From Cloeon dipterum (taxonomy: Eukaryota; Arthropoda; Insecta; Ephemeroptera; Baetidae), in NCBI RefSeq assembly GCF_949628265.1, contig NC_088788.1:26088335-26152334 (forward strand): 64,000 bases of DNA, in the 5' to 3' direction. Position 1 is the stretch's first letter; each line of letters starts with the position of its first letter. Position numbers and translations under genes: made by a program. Positions 43,101-49,821 of the stretch are shown here, one piece after another. Below the pieces are notes generated by a model, which saw only the letters and a program-made list of their open reading frames with translations, searched no databases and had not been told where the DNA came from.

Positions 43101-46100
43101 TTTCTTCTGAGCGCGAGGTTCGTTTGAAAGGTAGCTTTTTGCGCCGAGGCTGTCGCCTCTTTCGCCACGGAAATAATTGAAGTCGCTGGCAGCCTCTAAT
43201 GGAAAGGCGACACCGTTATATTGTGTGCGGCGGTGGTGGTGGCTCGTCATTAAAGCGCTGGGCGAGTAATTGCATGCCGTGATATTAAGGGATGTAAGTG
43301 TGCGGCGCGCAGCTCCTTTCACTGCCACGGGAAGCGAACTGAAAATGGTCGAGCTTGCTCTGCGAGAATCATCCTGAACGCAACGTGCAAACTTTGCTGC
43401 TGAAATGGTGTCGCTTTACAAACTGCTGATGGTACTTTTAACTGCAATTTCTACTCATAATATAAATTAAAACGGCATTTATCACCCTGCAAGACACTTA
43501 AACGGGAAACTTACTTATCCCGCAGGATAAGACACGCTGCGAGAACGGTAATGAATTTGCAGCAATGAGTCAAACTGGGTAATTAAACCGATTTAATTTG
43601 ACATGTTGGGTGAGACAATTTTAGAACTGTTGGAAAATTTTTGAATTTCAAGCAAACTATGAAAGAATGTAAATTTTGGCCAGAGAATGTTGCCTTGCCT
43701 TATTAGGTGTGTGCCGTATGGACTCAAAGCAGCTAAAATCGCGATAATCGTACATGGACACATGTGTAATGATTTTTTTTTTGTACTTTTACTCATTCTA
43801 CTCCAATAAAATGGGTGTTACTATTTTAACCCAATTTTATCTGATAAGGGGTGGAATTCGCGAAACAGGTGTAAGGTTTTTTCGGAAGGATAAAATCATT
43901 TTTAAAATTGATTTTTCTATTGTAATTTAAAATATTCATTTTATATTTTTTTTAATGGTCTACTAGTTTTTTAGCCTTCACTGAGTTAAGTGCTTTGATG
44001 CACGCCTAAATAATGTTTTTGCAGAATGACTGGAAATAGATAATTTCCGTTGAATCATTTTTGTTTGATTTTTTCACTCCCATCTAGTCAGCCGTCTCCT
44101 AAAAGCTCCCAAAGTTTCGCTTTTATAACTACAAATATAGTACTTCATTGACAAAGCATAAATTTTTGTGTTAGAATGGCTCTCGAGCTGGCTGGGTGCT
44201 ACACACGTTGCTGCAGTTGAAGGCTCCTGGCCTGTTGAGGGAGCGGAAGTCGTCGACGGGTCGCGTGCTGCGAAGATGCGCCGCCGGCACCGACCTGGTC
44301 GAGTGGCTGATGACCATCGGCGTGCACAGTAGGCAGCAGGCCACTGCCATGTGGCAGGTGCTTCTCGAGGAGGGCGTCATTTCACACGGTGGGTCGAAAT
44401 CTCAATAATGATTTAACCCCTATTTCACCACGGCTATGCAACCTGTGCAACAGGTGTGACCGACTGGTTGCATAATTTACTCCTTCACACAAGACTGTCT
44501 TACTTACTTAGTGGATGCTTGCCACATGATTTTCTTTTCCAAAGTTGCTATATAGTGCTTAGTTCTAGACATGATTTTATTGATAAGCATTTTAATGAAA
44601 TGAGTATAGAAAATAATGCTCCTTTTAAACAAAAATAATGATAGATTTGCGTTGGTCGCGTTCAGTTTCTCGCGACCAGCCGTTCAAGGACAAGTTCCTG
44701 CTGTACCGGTTCTGGCAGGACGACGAGAACGGCGCAAGTGTGGCGCCAACAGAGGCTGACGAGGCCCAGGCGCAGGCCGAGCTGAAGGATGCGTTGGCCT
44801 ATCTGACACAGAAGGCACCAGACGCGATGATGCGGCTCATCTTGAGGAAACCGTGAGTCTCTCTTTGTTTTTCCAACGCTGACTCACTTAATCTGACTGG
44901 CTTTGTTTGCCCGCTTTGTGACAGAACGCACGAGAGAACCTCGGACGACTTGGAGACCATCTACGAGGAGCTGCTGCACATCAAGGCGCTCTCGCACCTC
45001 TCCAACTCCGTCAAGCGCGAACTGGCAGCAGTCATCATCTTCGAGTCGCACCAGAAAGCTGGCACTGTTTGTGAGTTTTGTGTCAATATTTGGTTGGAAA
45101 AAATGATAAGAACAATGGACAGTTGCTTTTTTGATTTTGCTGTAAATACTGCGGACAAATCGTCGCCGAAAACTCTCCATGAGAAATTAATTGTTTCTGT
45201 TATGCACTACAACTTAGAATAAATCACAACTGGAAACTGCCTTTTTAACTCTCCAATTTTAATTATAGAGAAATTATTAATAATGCTTTCAAGAAACGAG
45301 TAATGCTTTTCAAAATAACATCAAACATTATAATTCATCAAAATAGCAACGGCCTCTTAATGTCATTTGAGAAAGCTCAAAAGCAGAAAAGCAATAAAAT
45401 TCATCAGTTGATGAAACACTCATCACGAGTCAAATATTTATCAACAAACTTCCAACGTCAAAATTCTAGTATTTCACCAAGGCGACGAGGGCCACTCGTG
45501 GTACATCATTCTGAAAGGGTCGGTGAACGTGGTGATTCATGGGAAGGGCGTGGTGACCACCCTGCAGGAGGGTGACGACTTCGGAAAACTAGCCCTGATC
45601 AACGACGCGCCGCGCTCGGCCACGATAGTGCTGCGAGAGAACAATTGCCACTTTCTCCGTGTCGACAAAGACAACTTCAATCGCATCCTGCGCGACGTCG
45701 AAGCCAACACTGTGCGCCTCAAGGAGCATGGCAGGGACGTGCTGGTCCTTGAGAAGATCTCCCCAGCCACCAATGCATTCTCACACTTCAAGTAATTTTT
45801 TAAATACTTTTTTTAAATATCATTATACACTCTAGCAACAATGAAAGAAACACACGCAGGAAGATTTTTATTTCTCTTATAATTTATTTTTCGGCGTGTG
45901 TTTCTCCCAATTTTGCTGATAATAAAGCCATTCCCAATAGAGAAAAAGCACTTTTTGGCATAAAACCCTCATAATTTGGTAACAGCTGCGGCCTTCACGA
46001 CCGCTGATTTTTTATTTGAAACATTTTTAAGTAAAAGTCGAATATTTGAGCTTACGAATATTTTTATGACATAGTTTAAGAGTGTTATCGCAGAGGGAAC

Positions 46101-49100
46101 AAGTGGTGGGGTTTCACAACATTTCGTCACTCCTTCTCTTTAAAATATAACTCAGCAAAGAGTGCAGTTAATTGATTGTTTCCAACGACTGGTGATGTGT
46201 GTTGGATCTATAGCTTTACTGAATGAGAATGTGTGACATTAATTTTCTCTACCATTAAATCACATCTGCTGGTTTTCAAATCAACGCAGATTATTGAGCC
46301 ATATATTTGTCAATTTTCTTATTCTCAATGCTACAAAACAGGGTGAGAAATCTGATAGAATATTAAATTACTAATTTGCATCAATCAATAATTGATTCAA
46401 CAAACGCAATTATTGCGAGTGGATAACGTGAGCGCTCAGACCGCAAATCAGTCCATCCCCCTAATTCACCACTTTACTTTTAATCACTGATTCAAAATTA
46501 ATTCGCACGTTGTTAAAGGCGTAGAATTACTAACTTCCCATTCATTTTCGCATTTCTAATTTGAGATGTTGCATTTTGCAGATACACTGTGATGGCTGGG
46601 ACACCACAAAAAATGCTGGAGCATTTACTTGAAACGAGACTTGACGGTAGAATAGGACAAACCAGAGAAGAGGGACCAAGCGATCCGTTCTTGGACGACT
46701 TTTTACTCACCCACATCGTTTTTATGCCCACTCACCAATTGGTCACCGAGCTGGCCAGACAATATCCTTTTCATATATCACTTTGTCATAATATCAAAAC
46801 AAACTGGGAAAATTCAACTTTTAGGAAGTGAAAATTATGTAATAATTTAATTGAGTCAGTGCAATTATTGAAGAGTGTGTGCAAAGTAAACCTATATTTC
46901 AGATTGGATGAATCATGCGTGGAAATAATTTAAAATATAAATTTCAAACTTTTGTTTCGTCTCTTTTCTAGGGATTTTCTTAAATTTTATATCTCTTTGG
47001 TTGGGATGAAAGTAGTAGGAATTTGTGTGCAAAATATTTATGTTCTATTTTCCTTGACTGGTCAGCTCACCTATAGGATCGACTCTCCAAGCCAAGACCG
47101 AGAATTCCTGGTGGCGTGTAAAAGGAGGGTGGTCCACTTTGTTCACCGCTGGGTCAGTACCATCAGGCATCCTGTGTTTGAGGAGCCGAGCGCCTTCGCG
47201 TTCTTGGAGGTTAATTCACACCGTGATAAAGGAAAGGCCCTGTTCTAATTTTGAACTGATGCAGGAGCTCTCAGGGGAGGTGAGCGACGACAACGCCAGG
47301 TGGGAGATGGAGGACGAGAATGCCAAGATGACGCAGGTGATGGACGAGTTAGCGCAGTGGAGCACCACACAAAGTGTGTCCCAAAAGTGGAAGCTGCCGC
47401 CGGGTGGGCAGCCCATCTCGGCATTCGGCTCGGACACGCAGAGAGATCTCAGAATGCGGCCCCAGGATGACAGTAACTACTTCGTAACGTCCAGTTTCTG
47501 ACGCTGAATCTGATTTTTTTTCTCTCGCAGTTATATTCCGGGTTTACTGCGCCGACCACACGTACTGCACCCTCCGCTTCCCTCTCAGCTCGAACGCCGA
47601 AACTGTCAAAGTCAGCGCCGCTGACAAGCTGGGCTTGAAACATGATGATCTCATTTTAGTAGAAGTCAAATCCTCAGGTTGATTTATATTTGGCTTGGCA
47701 GTTTCAATGATAATCAGAATATTTTTGTCTCCAGGAGAAAGAGTTGTCTTTAAAGATAGTGATGTGAGCGTTCCAACTGCACTTAGTTTGAACGGAAGAA
47801 TATTCGTTTCACCAAAGGAGCATCTGGAAGCTCTGGTCAGTGAAAATCGCCTTATTTTTTCTTGAATTTCTAAACATTGAGCTGTTTTAGACTTGTTTGC
47901 CTGATCAAGAAACGCCAACAGAAGGGTCGGTTGGTGACCTCGAGCTTTTCAGCACCAAAGAACTGGCCTTCCACATGACCCTCTTCGACTGGTCCCTGTT
48001 CTGTGCAGTGCACGAGGTAAATGCCCAGACATAATGAATAAAAAAAACAGTAGAGAACTCCAATCGATTTTTCCTTCGCAGTACGAGTTAATCTACCACA
48101 CTTTTGGGCGGCACCACTTCCAAAAAATCACTTCCAATCTAGATGTCTTCCTGCGCAGATTTAACGAAATTCAATTCTGGGTGGTCACAGAAATCTGCCT
48201 GACGTCCAGTGTCAGCCGCAGAGTGCAGCTTGTTCGCAAATTTATCAAACTGGCAGCTTAGTAAGTATTTGTGTTATTATCAATTCTATTTTGGATATTC
48301 GGCAGATGATTTTTCAAAGATGATTTTGTGCAAAAAGTCTGAATTGTTTTATTTTCTATAATATTCAAATGCAGAATTTAATCTTCTTATTCTTTGTTTT
48401 TTTTTTAACATTTCTTGCAGTAGAGATATACAGAGGTAGTCAATAAACACTGACGTCTTTTCCTTAAAAAAAATCATAAAAATGAAAATTCACGATCCTA
48501 ACAAAAAGCGGTAAAACCTCCCAATTTAATATATGTTCAGTATTTTAAACTTGATGAAGAATGGAGATTTTCATAGGTTTTTACTTCATAATGAATAAAA
48601 GTGGCATAATGAATGAATTTATTATTAAACGCATAATGCGTGCGACACTAATCCTACAATCAATTCTTACAAGTCTTTGCTGCTTCTCTTGAACTAATTC
48701 TTTTTGCTAAACATTTCAAAAGTGGCATAATAGATCAAGAAATTTAAAGCATTAAAACCGAATTTTTGTTTTGCAGAGGTTGTTTTACAATCTTTTTTTT
48801 TTGCTCTTTTTATCCCTGTCCGAGGACCGGAGGACCGGGAAGGTGACATACCAGTTCTATGGTTTTATATTGTTTAAAATTTCTTAAAATTACACGATTT
48901 GTGTGCCCCTTTGATAATCTCTTGAAAACTCCGAGCTCAGAAATAAAATCGTCTAGCCCTAAAAATTATATATTTGATTTTTAAAATTTAGTAAATAAAT
49001 TGTTATTATTATTTTATTTGTGATAGGTCAAAATCATTATAAAAATATAGGTTTTTCCTGCTTTGCCTTTTTATGTAACCGTTAGGTTGTTACAGATTTA

Positions 49101-49821
49101 ATAAATTAATCCTCAACACGGTGCCCTGTGCCAATAACTGGATATTTACAACTAAATTTAAAAAAATTCTAAGGCTATAAATTTTGCACTTTTTCCAGTT
49201 GCAAGGAATACCAGAACCTGAATGCATTCTGCGCAGTCGTGATGGGCCTGTCAAACCTGGCTATCAGCCGGCTGTCGCAAACCTGGGACCGGGTGCCGTC
49301 AAAGGCGAGGAAAGCGTTCACCGAGTTTGAGGCGCTGATCGACCCGAGCCGCAACCACCGATCCTACCGCATGGTGGTAGGCAAAATGAGGGCCCCAGTA
49401 GTGCCGTTCATGCCACTGCTGCTCAAAGATATGACTTTCACCCACGAGGGAAACAAAACGTGCCTCGATGGGCTGGTCAACTTTGAAAAAATGCACATGC
49501 TTGCGCAAACCATGCGAACGATTCGCTACTGCAGGACGTCCCAATCAGGCAAGTGTACCAGATTTAATTACCAAGAATAATTCATGACTCGATCGTTACA
49601 CAGAAAAACGGCAGCGGCGCTATTTTAGCGGCTTGAAGTTATCCGATTTGTTGTATAACGCCTTGTTTTATGATAATTTTTGTGTGTCTGCAGCATCATT
49701 TGAGCCACCGTCTCCGAAAAACGAAGCCGAGGTGAAAGCGTACATCCGCTGCCTGAGAGTGATAGACAACCAAAGGGTGCTGACGAGTTTGTCCCACAAG
49801 CTGGAACCGCGGCGGTCCTAA
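979..49821 (+). CDS. Epac: Epac, cAMP-activated Rap guanine nucleotide exchange factor (RAPGEF4-like), spliced, 5' end outside window
   Basis: Family knowledge: Epac binds cAMP and then loads Rap1/Rap2 with GTP. Exons seen: 979-1121, 10491-10579, 27319-27474, 44175-44388, 44666-44852, 44925-45070, 45470-45791, 46582-46827, 47077-47209, 47265-47472, 47531-47677, 47735-47835, 47891-48016, 48082-48260, 49199-49548 and 49694-49821 (TAA). Every junction keeps phase, giving about 958 residues; the human protein has about 1,011. Domain order is cNBD-A, DEP, cNBD-B, REM, RA, CDC25. Diagnostic strings are [38 protein letters not shown] and FTHEGNKT; the C-terminus LEPRRS is typical. The first exon seen follows a 3' splice site and starts mid-codon, so the N-terminus lies upstream. 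All splice sites are GT-AG except a GC donor at 49549. The least certain boundary is 46827/47077. AATAAA signals lie at 50180 and 50241. Confidence 0.95.
1122..6220. other. Epac: Epac intron, left part
   Basis: After the donor at 1122 this holds repeat A copy 1 and otherwise unremarkable AT-rich sequence. Somewhat higher GC is seen around 3350-3750 and 4860-5350. I found no exon-like frame with paired splice sites in it. Confidence 0.5.
1626..2030 (+). repeat. Dispersed repeat family A, copy 1
   Basis: Starts GTCCGTTGACTCGCATTGTT, passes CAGAGATGGCAAAAAG and GCACCGGCGCCGATTCG, and ends at GACAGGGATAAAAAGAGC plus an A-rich tail. Copies at 20025-20410 (inverted) and 33390-33750 follow the same order with about 70-80% identity by eye. 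The class is unknown; there is no coding domain and no clear tRNA-type A/B boxes. Confidence 0.75.
6221..6466. repeat. CCACGTGGA palindrome cluster I
   Basis: About 240 bp with at least a dozen copies of TCCACGTGGA, TCCACGGGGAT and relatives. Part of it is a 30-bp tandem (GATGATCTATGAAGATTCCA three times). The cluster starts with CCCCAGTGGCCATTCCACGT and ends with an imperfect inverse (ACGTGGAATCGCTGGGG). Two open frames cross it on opposite strands because the motif is palindromic; neither is a gene. Confidence 0.8.
7187..7280. ncRNA. miRNA-precursor-like hairpin
   Basis: The arms 7187-7210 and 7255-7280 pair as ATTGCA/TGCAAT, CACATACC/GGTATGTG, TGT/ACA and TTCACT/AGTGAA, with one mismatch and one 2-nt bulge. 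After a small A-rich bulge the stem continues TAATGTT/AACATTA and closes on an AT-rich loop of about 25 nt. That is about 30 paired bases in 94 nt, the size and shape of an insect pre-miRNA. The near-symmetric stem does not fix the strand. On the minus strand it falls 154 nt past the TAG of the unit above, just before an AATAAA (7189-7184). A tiny foldback transposon is the main alternative. I do not recognise a known miRNA seed. Confidence 0.3.
7434..8168 (-). other. Antisense spliced small transcription unit with 47-codon frame and possible UGA readthrough
   Basis: Reading the minus strand, good splice sites define exons ending at 8046 (AAG|GTAAGG), 7784-7755 (tggtttgcag acceptor; CAG|GTACAC), 7686-7569 (tctgtag; CAG|GTAATC) and 7503 onward (tttttcag). 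From the ATG at 8061, in good context, these join in frame into 47 codons beginning [16 protein letters not shown] and ending MDSSLH, then TGA at 7591-7589. The same frame runs 29 codons further ([19 protein letters not shown] ... SELKDE) to TAG at 7434. An alternative acceptor at 7905 gives a longer second exon that breaks this frame. I do not recognise the peptide. It may be a micropeptide gene, a readthrough gene, or a noncoding RNA; the splice signals are more convincing than the coding call. Confidence 0.35.
8169..8345 (-). promoter_or_regulatory. CpG-rich putative promoter of the 7.4-8.2 kb antisense unit
   Basis: Just upstream (minus-strand sense) of the spliced unit is a GC/CpG-dense tract (CGCGCGTCCGCGG, GCGCGCTCGCGG) inside AT-rich intron. 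No TATA box is visible. Position and composition suggest a CpG-type promoter. This is inference only. Confidence 0.35.
8660..9430. repeat. Tandem array of about 170-bp units with CCACGTGAG/CCACGGAG motifs, cluster II
   Basis: Units begin GGGAAATTGGGGATCATCC at about 8841, 9010, 9177 and 9390, with a divergent first unit at about 8671. Each unit has a GC-richer head (GATCATCCACGTGAGTTCCA, GCATCCACGGAG) and an AT-rich body containing GAGCACTTAATTCATTTACC. One unit carries an extra 40-bp block of the head motif. The repeated short open frames sharing HPRSSTEH-like strings are by-products of the array. Confidence 0.8.
9540..9608. repeat. Right-hand end of CCACGTGGA repeat family
   Basis: TTCGTGGAATTCATCCACG leads to ACGTGGATGGCCACTGGGG ending at 9608. 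The last 19 bases are the inverse of the left end of cluster I (CCCCAGTGGCCATTCCACGT at 6223), with one missing base. This suggests the two clusters are termini of one composite element or two insertions of one family. Confidence 0.6.
10491..10579 (+). CDS. Epac: Epac exon, cNBD-A beta-barrel
   Basis: The acceptor is ttcctgtag and the donor is AAG|GTAAGT. It encodes [20 protein letters not shown] and following residues, the most conserved strand pair of the cNBD (compare [20 protein letters not shown] in Epac2). It is 89 nt long and closes phase 1 to phase 0. Antisense open frames across this exon are shadows. Confidence 0.93.
10580..13559. other. Epac: Epac intron between 10579 and the internal promoter
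   Basis: Mostly AT-rich. A GC-richer patch at 11,890-12,300 has several overlapping frames but no splice-bounded or domain-like one. It may be regulatory; nothing specific is seen. Confidence 0.4.
13560..13986 (+). promoter_or_regulatory. CpG-rich internal promoter region with GGC repeat
   Basis: This GC-rich block stands out from the AT-rich intron around it, contains many CpGs and includes a short GGC triplet run near 13690. It ends at the putative alternative Epac first exon. Overlapping open frames in five frames are composition artefacts: they are low-complexity Arg/Ala/Gly strings and share no domain. Promoter function is inferred from composition and position only. Confidence 0.4.
13987..14124 (+). 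CDS. Epac: Candidate alternative first coding exon of Epac (46 codons)
   Basis: An ATG opens 46 codons, beginning [16 protein letters not shown] and ending GQAFVR, followed directly by a good donor (GTATGT). The 138 nt end in phase 0, so the exon could splice in frame to 27319 (rest of cNBD-A) or to 44175 (DEP). The 400 bp before it are GC- and CpG-rich in an AT-rich intron, as expected of an internal promoter. Mammalian RAPGEF4 makes short isoforms from internal promoters, which supports the idea. I do not recognise the peptide. The splice partner is inferred, and an unrelated nested transcript cannot be excluded. Confidence 0.55.
15432..15510 (-). repeat. Repeat family B, likely non-LTR retrotransposon 3' tail
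   Basis: ATGAATGAATTTTTTATTAA then ACGCATATATGCGTGCGACA through CTTTGCTGCT, nearly identical to 48609-48684. Read on the minus strand it ends in TTTAATAATAAATTCATTCAT, a tail type common for 5'-truncated insect LINEs. The element's body is absent. Confidence 0.6.
16195..16593 (-). CDS. Small secreted protein A (132 aa), unrecognised two-cysteine family
   Basis: Intronless ORF on the strand opposite Epac, inside its largest intron. Residues 1-19 form a signal peptide ([19 protein letters not shown]). The mature part is acidic and holds two Cys (IECSS near 37, SISCWTND near 70). It shares a motif series with proteins B and C: Cys, then D-L-E-x-D-I-x-K, then C-W-x-N, F-F-S-F, H-[IL]-E-R and S-[AS]-G. 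The C-terminal tail is not conserved. Minus-strand upstream sequence has a TATA-like TTTATATTAA near 16680, about 85 bp before the ATG. It is the most divergent member. I recognise no known domain. A secreted, possibly disulfide-bonded effector or structural protein is plausible but not shown. Confidence 0.75.
   Translation of the reverse strand: MQASQVFILFGLLALLAMSDLKKGPFDLLKGYTTIECSSIDTDLEGDIVKFIQKIYGSSNDGDVRVSISCWTNDNDDDAADFFSFQVRKSGHLEIAHLERISSAGKFKSYSKDHTEVVPAGNIRTTGPAQKE
18208..18648 (-). CDS. Small secreted protein B (146 aa), same family
   Basis: Intronless ORF with a signal peptide ([16 protein letters not shown]), cleavage expected near residue 18. The mature protein contains [39 protein letters not shown] and [12 protein letters not shown], then a Ser/Ala/Pro-rich tail. 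It is highly similar to protein C (20941) and more distantly to A (16195). The two conserved Cys about 32 residues apart could form one disulfide. A TATA box (GTATAAAAGG, 18731-18722) sits about 75 bp before the ATG. The antisense open frame over the same bases is a shadow. Function unknown. Confidence 0.8.
   Translation of the reverse strand: MQMSAVLFFSLLSLATSAPSAPTHSIVSTAELSLETLFHDYDPIRCNNKRGYPDLEENIRKYSVQRYTEPSRESVTDITCWMNSEFKIEFFSIEVHNPETVDALHIERLNSLGMVNFEAKSLASLSLPTTAAATNLKPRGAPRVSR
18649..18960 (-). promoter_or_regulatory. TATA promoter of secreted protein B, duplicated block
   Basis: Minus-strand reading shows CGCACTTGCGGT, then AGAGGGGCGAC, then AATAAAGTATAAAAGG with the TATA at 18731-18722. 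The same order and spacing recur upstream of protein C. Further upstream both share ATCCGTGT and CAGGATTTTGATGTTTTGA. The match outside the coding region shows the duplication unit includes the promoter. Confidence 0.7.
20025..20410 (-). repeat. Dispersed repeat family A, copy 2 (inverted)
   Basis: On the minus strand it reads GCCCGTTGGTTCGCATTGTT, AGAGATGGCAAAATGTGG, then CGGCGGTGTTATTGGGACC and GAGCTCATAGCCCACGG, ending in an A-rich run (AAGAAAAAAAAAG). The A-tail is consistent with a retroposed element. Confidence 0.75.
20941..21375 (-). CDS. Small secreted protein C (144 aa), tandem duplicate of B
   Basis: Intronless ORF with a signal peptide nearly identical to that of B ([17 protein letters not shown]). 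Core: [52 protein letters not shown], then a divergent Ala/Pro-rich tail. Similarity to B continues for about 300 bp upstream, so gene and promoter duplicated together. TATA box GTATAAAAGC is at 21462-21453. Divergence is concentrated in the tail and between the FFS and HIER motifs while the motifs themselves are kept, which suggests both genes are functional. Unrecognised family. Confidence 0.8.
   Translation of the reverse strand: MKMSAVLFFSLLSLATSAPTNPVVSTTKLSLTGLFRDFDAVRCNNKKGYPDNLEKDIRKYSEERYTTPLRESITDITCWMNREFKIEFFSFEIRNNSDEVEVVHIERLNSSGMSKAKRTAKSSNLPPNAAPAATLQTGAPPQVS
21376..21690 (-). promoter_or_regulatory. TATA promoter of secreted protein C, duplicated block
   Basis: Counterpart of the block before protein B: CGCACTTGCGGT, AGAGGGGCGAC, AATAAAGTATAAAAGC (TATA at 21462-21453), and further up CAGGATTTTGATGTTTTGA near 21600. 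The conserved tract right before the TATA is a candidate binding site for a tissue-specific activator. Confidence 0.7.
21700..27318. other. Epac: Epac intron right of the secreted-protein trio
   Basis: There is no supported gene. Around 22,000-22,330 a basic 141-codon frame is followed by TTTAATAAAC; I see no domain. A CpG-richer tract at 25,560-26,050 could be another internal promoter. The remainder is AT-rich with short random frames. Confidence 0.4.
27319..27474 (+). CDS. Epac: Epac exon, cNBD-A phosphate-binding cassette region
   Basis: The acceptor is aatttgcag and the donor CAG|GTAAGA; 52 codons, phase 0 to 0. It aligns with the second half of cNBD-A ([16 protein letters not shown]; Epac2 has SELLRIEQKDFKALWE). 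The cassette reads [17 protein letters not shown] where canonical Epac2 has FGES followed by TPRHATIV. The usual Glu after FG is therefore Gly, and the Pro before the Arg is lost, so cAMP binding by this first domain may be altered. By phase it can join 44175 but not 41282. Confidence 0.93.
31312..31450 (-). repeat. Dispersed repeat family A, 3' fragment
   Basis: Minus-strand match to the last about 135 bp of copy 1 (GGGTCCCTGTGCGGCCTGGT through GGGATAAAAAGAGC), 90% or more identical by eye. It creates the small open frames in this stretch, which are not genes. Confidence 0.75.
33390..33750 (+). repeat. Dispersed repeat family A, copy 3
   Basis: Reads GCCCGTTGGCTCGCG, CAGAGATGGCAAAAAGG, CACACCGGCGCCGACTC, TTCGGTGTTATTGGGAC and GAGCTCATAGAAAAC. 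Its 3' end resembles copy 2 rather than copy 1, so there are at least two subfamilies. Confidence 0.7.
35860..35960 (+). promoter_or_regulatory. GC-rich putative promoter of the short Epac isoform
   Basis: This is a run of G-rich and CGGACGGAC/CGGCCG-type sequence directly before the alternative start codon, unlike the AT-rich flanks. No TATA box is visible, so it would be a TATA-less CpG-type promoter. Assignment rests on composition and position. Confidence 0.4.
35961..36132 (+). CDS. Epac: Candidate alternative first coding exon of Epac (short isoform lacking cNBD-A)
   Basis: An ATG in acceptable context (gtgtgaATGAAG) opens 57 codons plus one base ([15 protein letters not shown] ... ATAARLKN) and ends at GTGAGT. 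Phase 1 matches only the exon at 41282, giving a Gly at the junction. The 200 bp upstream are strongly GC-rich with GGAC/CGGC runs, like a CpG-type promoter. An isoform starting here would carry DEP, cNBD-B and the catalytic half but no cNBD-A, comparable to mammalian Epac2B. The encoded N-terminus has no domain I recognise. An in-exon CAG at 36070 could be a cryptic acceptor. Confidence 0.65.
36133..41281. other. Epac: Epac short-isoform intron 1
   Basis: Holds the CT repeat, a GC-rich tract at 38,160-38,600 with a CCG run, and a moderately GC tract at 39,590-40,150. Open frames there have no splice context or domain. No gene is supported. Confidence 0.4.
37061..37101. repeat. (CT)n microsatellite in Epac intron
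   Basis: About 20 CT units. It produces Leu-Ser and Arg-Glu strings in overlapping frames, which are not proteins. Confidence 0.95.
41282..41400 (+). CDS. Epac: Epac linker exon specific to the short isoform
   Basis: The acceptor is ctcgtttcag and the donor GAG|GTAAGC. It encodes a low-complexity Pro/Ser/Gln linker ([16 protein letters not shown] ... SSQQQPLSE). The exon is 119 nt, so it needs a phase-1 upstream exon and delivers phase 0 to 44175. Only the exon at 35961 offers phase 1; reading it after 27474 (phase 0) gives an Arg-rich, unlikely frame. It is therefore probably private to the isoform begun at 35961. Such linkers before the DEP domain are variable in the family. Confidence 0.7.
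41893..42011. mobile_element. Foldback/MITE-like element (about 119 bp)
   Basis: TATGGTAAAGTTACAGTTTC at the left faces the inverted copy GAAAACTGTAACT ... AACTGTAACTTTTCCATA at the right. The inverted part spans about 45 bp per arm with a loop of about 30 bp. Each arm holds two half-repeats of GTTACAGTTTnTGCC. Ends in TA suggest Tc1/mariner-like targeting, but this is not proven. No coding. Confidence 0.55.
42320..42346 (-). repeat. Repeat family B, very short third copy
   Basis: Only the terminal 27 bp (ATGAATGAATTTATTATTAA plus ACGCATA) are present, as expected for extreme 5' truncation. Confidence 0.5.
44175..44852 (+). CDS. Epac: Epac exons for the DEP domain (44175-44388, 44666-44852)
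   Basis: Two exons encode a DEP domain, a membrane-targeting module. The first gives [18 protein letters not shown], then the core GTDLVEWLM and [14 protein letters not shown]. The second gives [17 protein letters not shown] and the link [12 protein letters not shown] to cNBD-B. Junction phases are 0/1 and 1/2. Several family-invariant residues are visible: Gly-Thr-Asp/Glu-Leu-Val, Trp, and the Phe-Lys-Asp-Lys motif. Confidence 0.92.
44925..45791 (+). CDS. Epac: Epac exons for cNBD-B, the cAMP sensor (44925-45070, 45470-45791)
   Basis: The exons encode [18 protein letters not shown], then [20 protein letters not shown] and the phosphate-binding cassette [20 protein letters not shown]. In this family the cassette Arg contacts the cyclic phosphate. 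The hinge helix and lid [16 protein letters not shown] are nearly identical to vertebrate Epac2. This domain looks fully competent, unlike cNBD-A. The 5' donor GTGAGT and acceptor ttctag are canonical. The exon ends TTC AA|GTAATT, phase 2. Confidence 0.93.
46582..47472 (+). CDS. Epac: Epac exons for the REM domain (46582-46827, 47077-47209, 47265-47472)
   Basis: REM (Ras exchanger motif) stabilises the catalytic domain. Seen: [47 protein letters not shown], then a polar linker [14 protein letters not shown]. The donor after the first exon is not obvious. GTGAAA at 46828 with the acceptor ctatag at 47077 is the only pair I found that keeps phase and rejoins the conserved SPSQ stretch. It adds about 20 non-conserved residues compared with mammals. 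That junction is tentative; the other two are good. Confidence 0.85.
47531..49821 (+). CDS. Epac: Epac exons for RA and CDC25 catalytic domains (47531-47677, 47735-47835, 47891-48016, 48082-48260, 49199-49548, 49694-49821)
   Basis: RA part: [16 protein letters not shown] to [20 protein letters not shown]25 homology: [89 protein letters not shown], and the end [19 protein letters not shown]. Family knowledge: this is the GDP-release module for Rap. Donors are GTTGAT, GTCAGT, GTAAAT, GTAAGT and, at 49549, GCAAGT (GC-AG intron). The stop TAA lies at 49819. The 3' UTR runs to about 50,250 with AATAAA at 50180 and 50241. Confidence 0.94.
48609..48684 (-). repeat. Repeat family B, second copy
   Basis: ATGAATGAATTTATTATTAA then ACGCATAATGCGTGCGACAC through AAGTCTTTGCTGCT. 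Same end point as the copy at 15432 and different flanks, so these are independent insertions. Confidence 0.6.
48803..48843 (-). repeat. Dispersed repeat family A, terminal fragment in Epac intron
   Basis: GCTCTTTTTATCCCTGTCCG plus a duplicated AGGACCGG: the extreme 3' end of the copy 1 type, inverted. Confidence 0.6.

Larger units (their letters stand above)
41401..44174. other. Epac: Epac intron before the DEP exon
   Basis: Contains the foldback element at 41,893 and the short repeat B copy at 42,320. Otherwise AT-rich with a GC-richer patch at 43,090-43,380; nothing further is identified. Confidence 0.4.
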
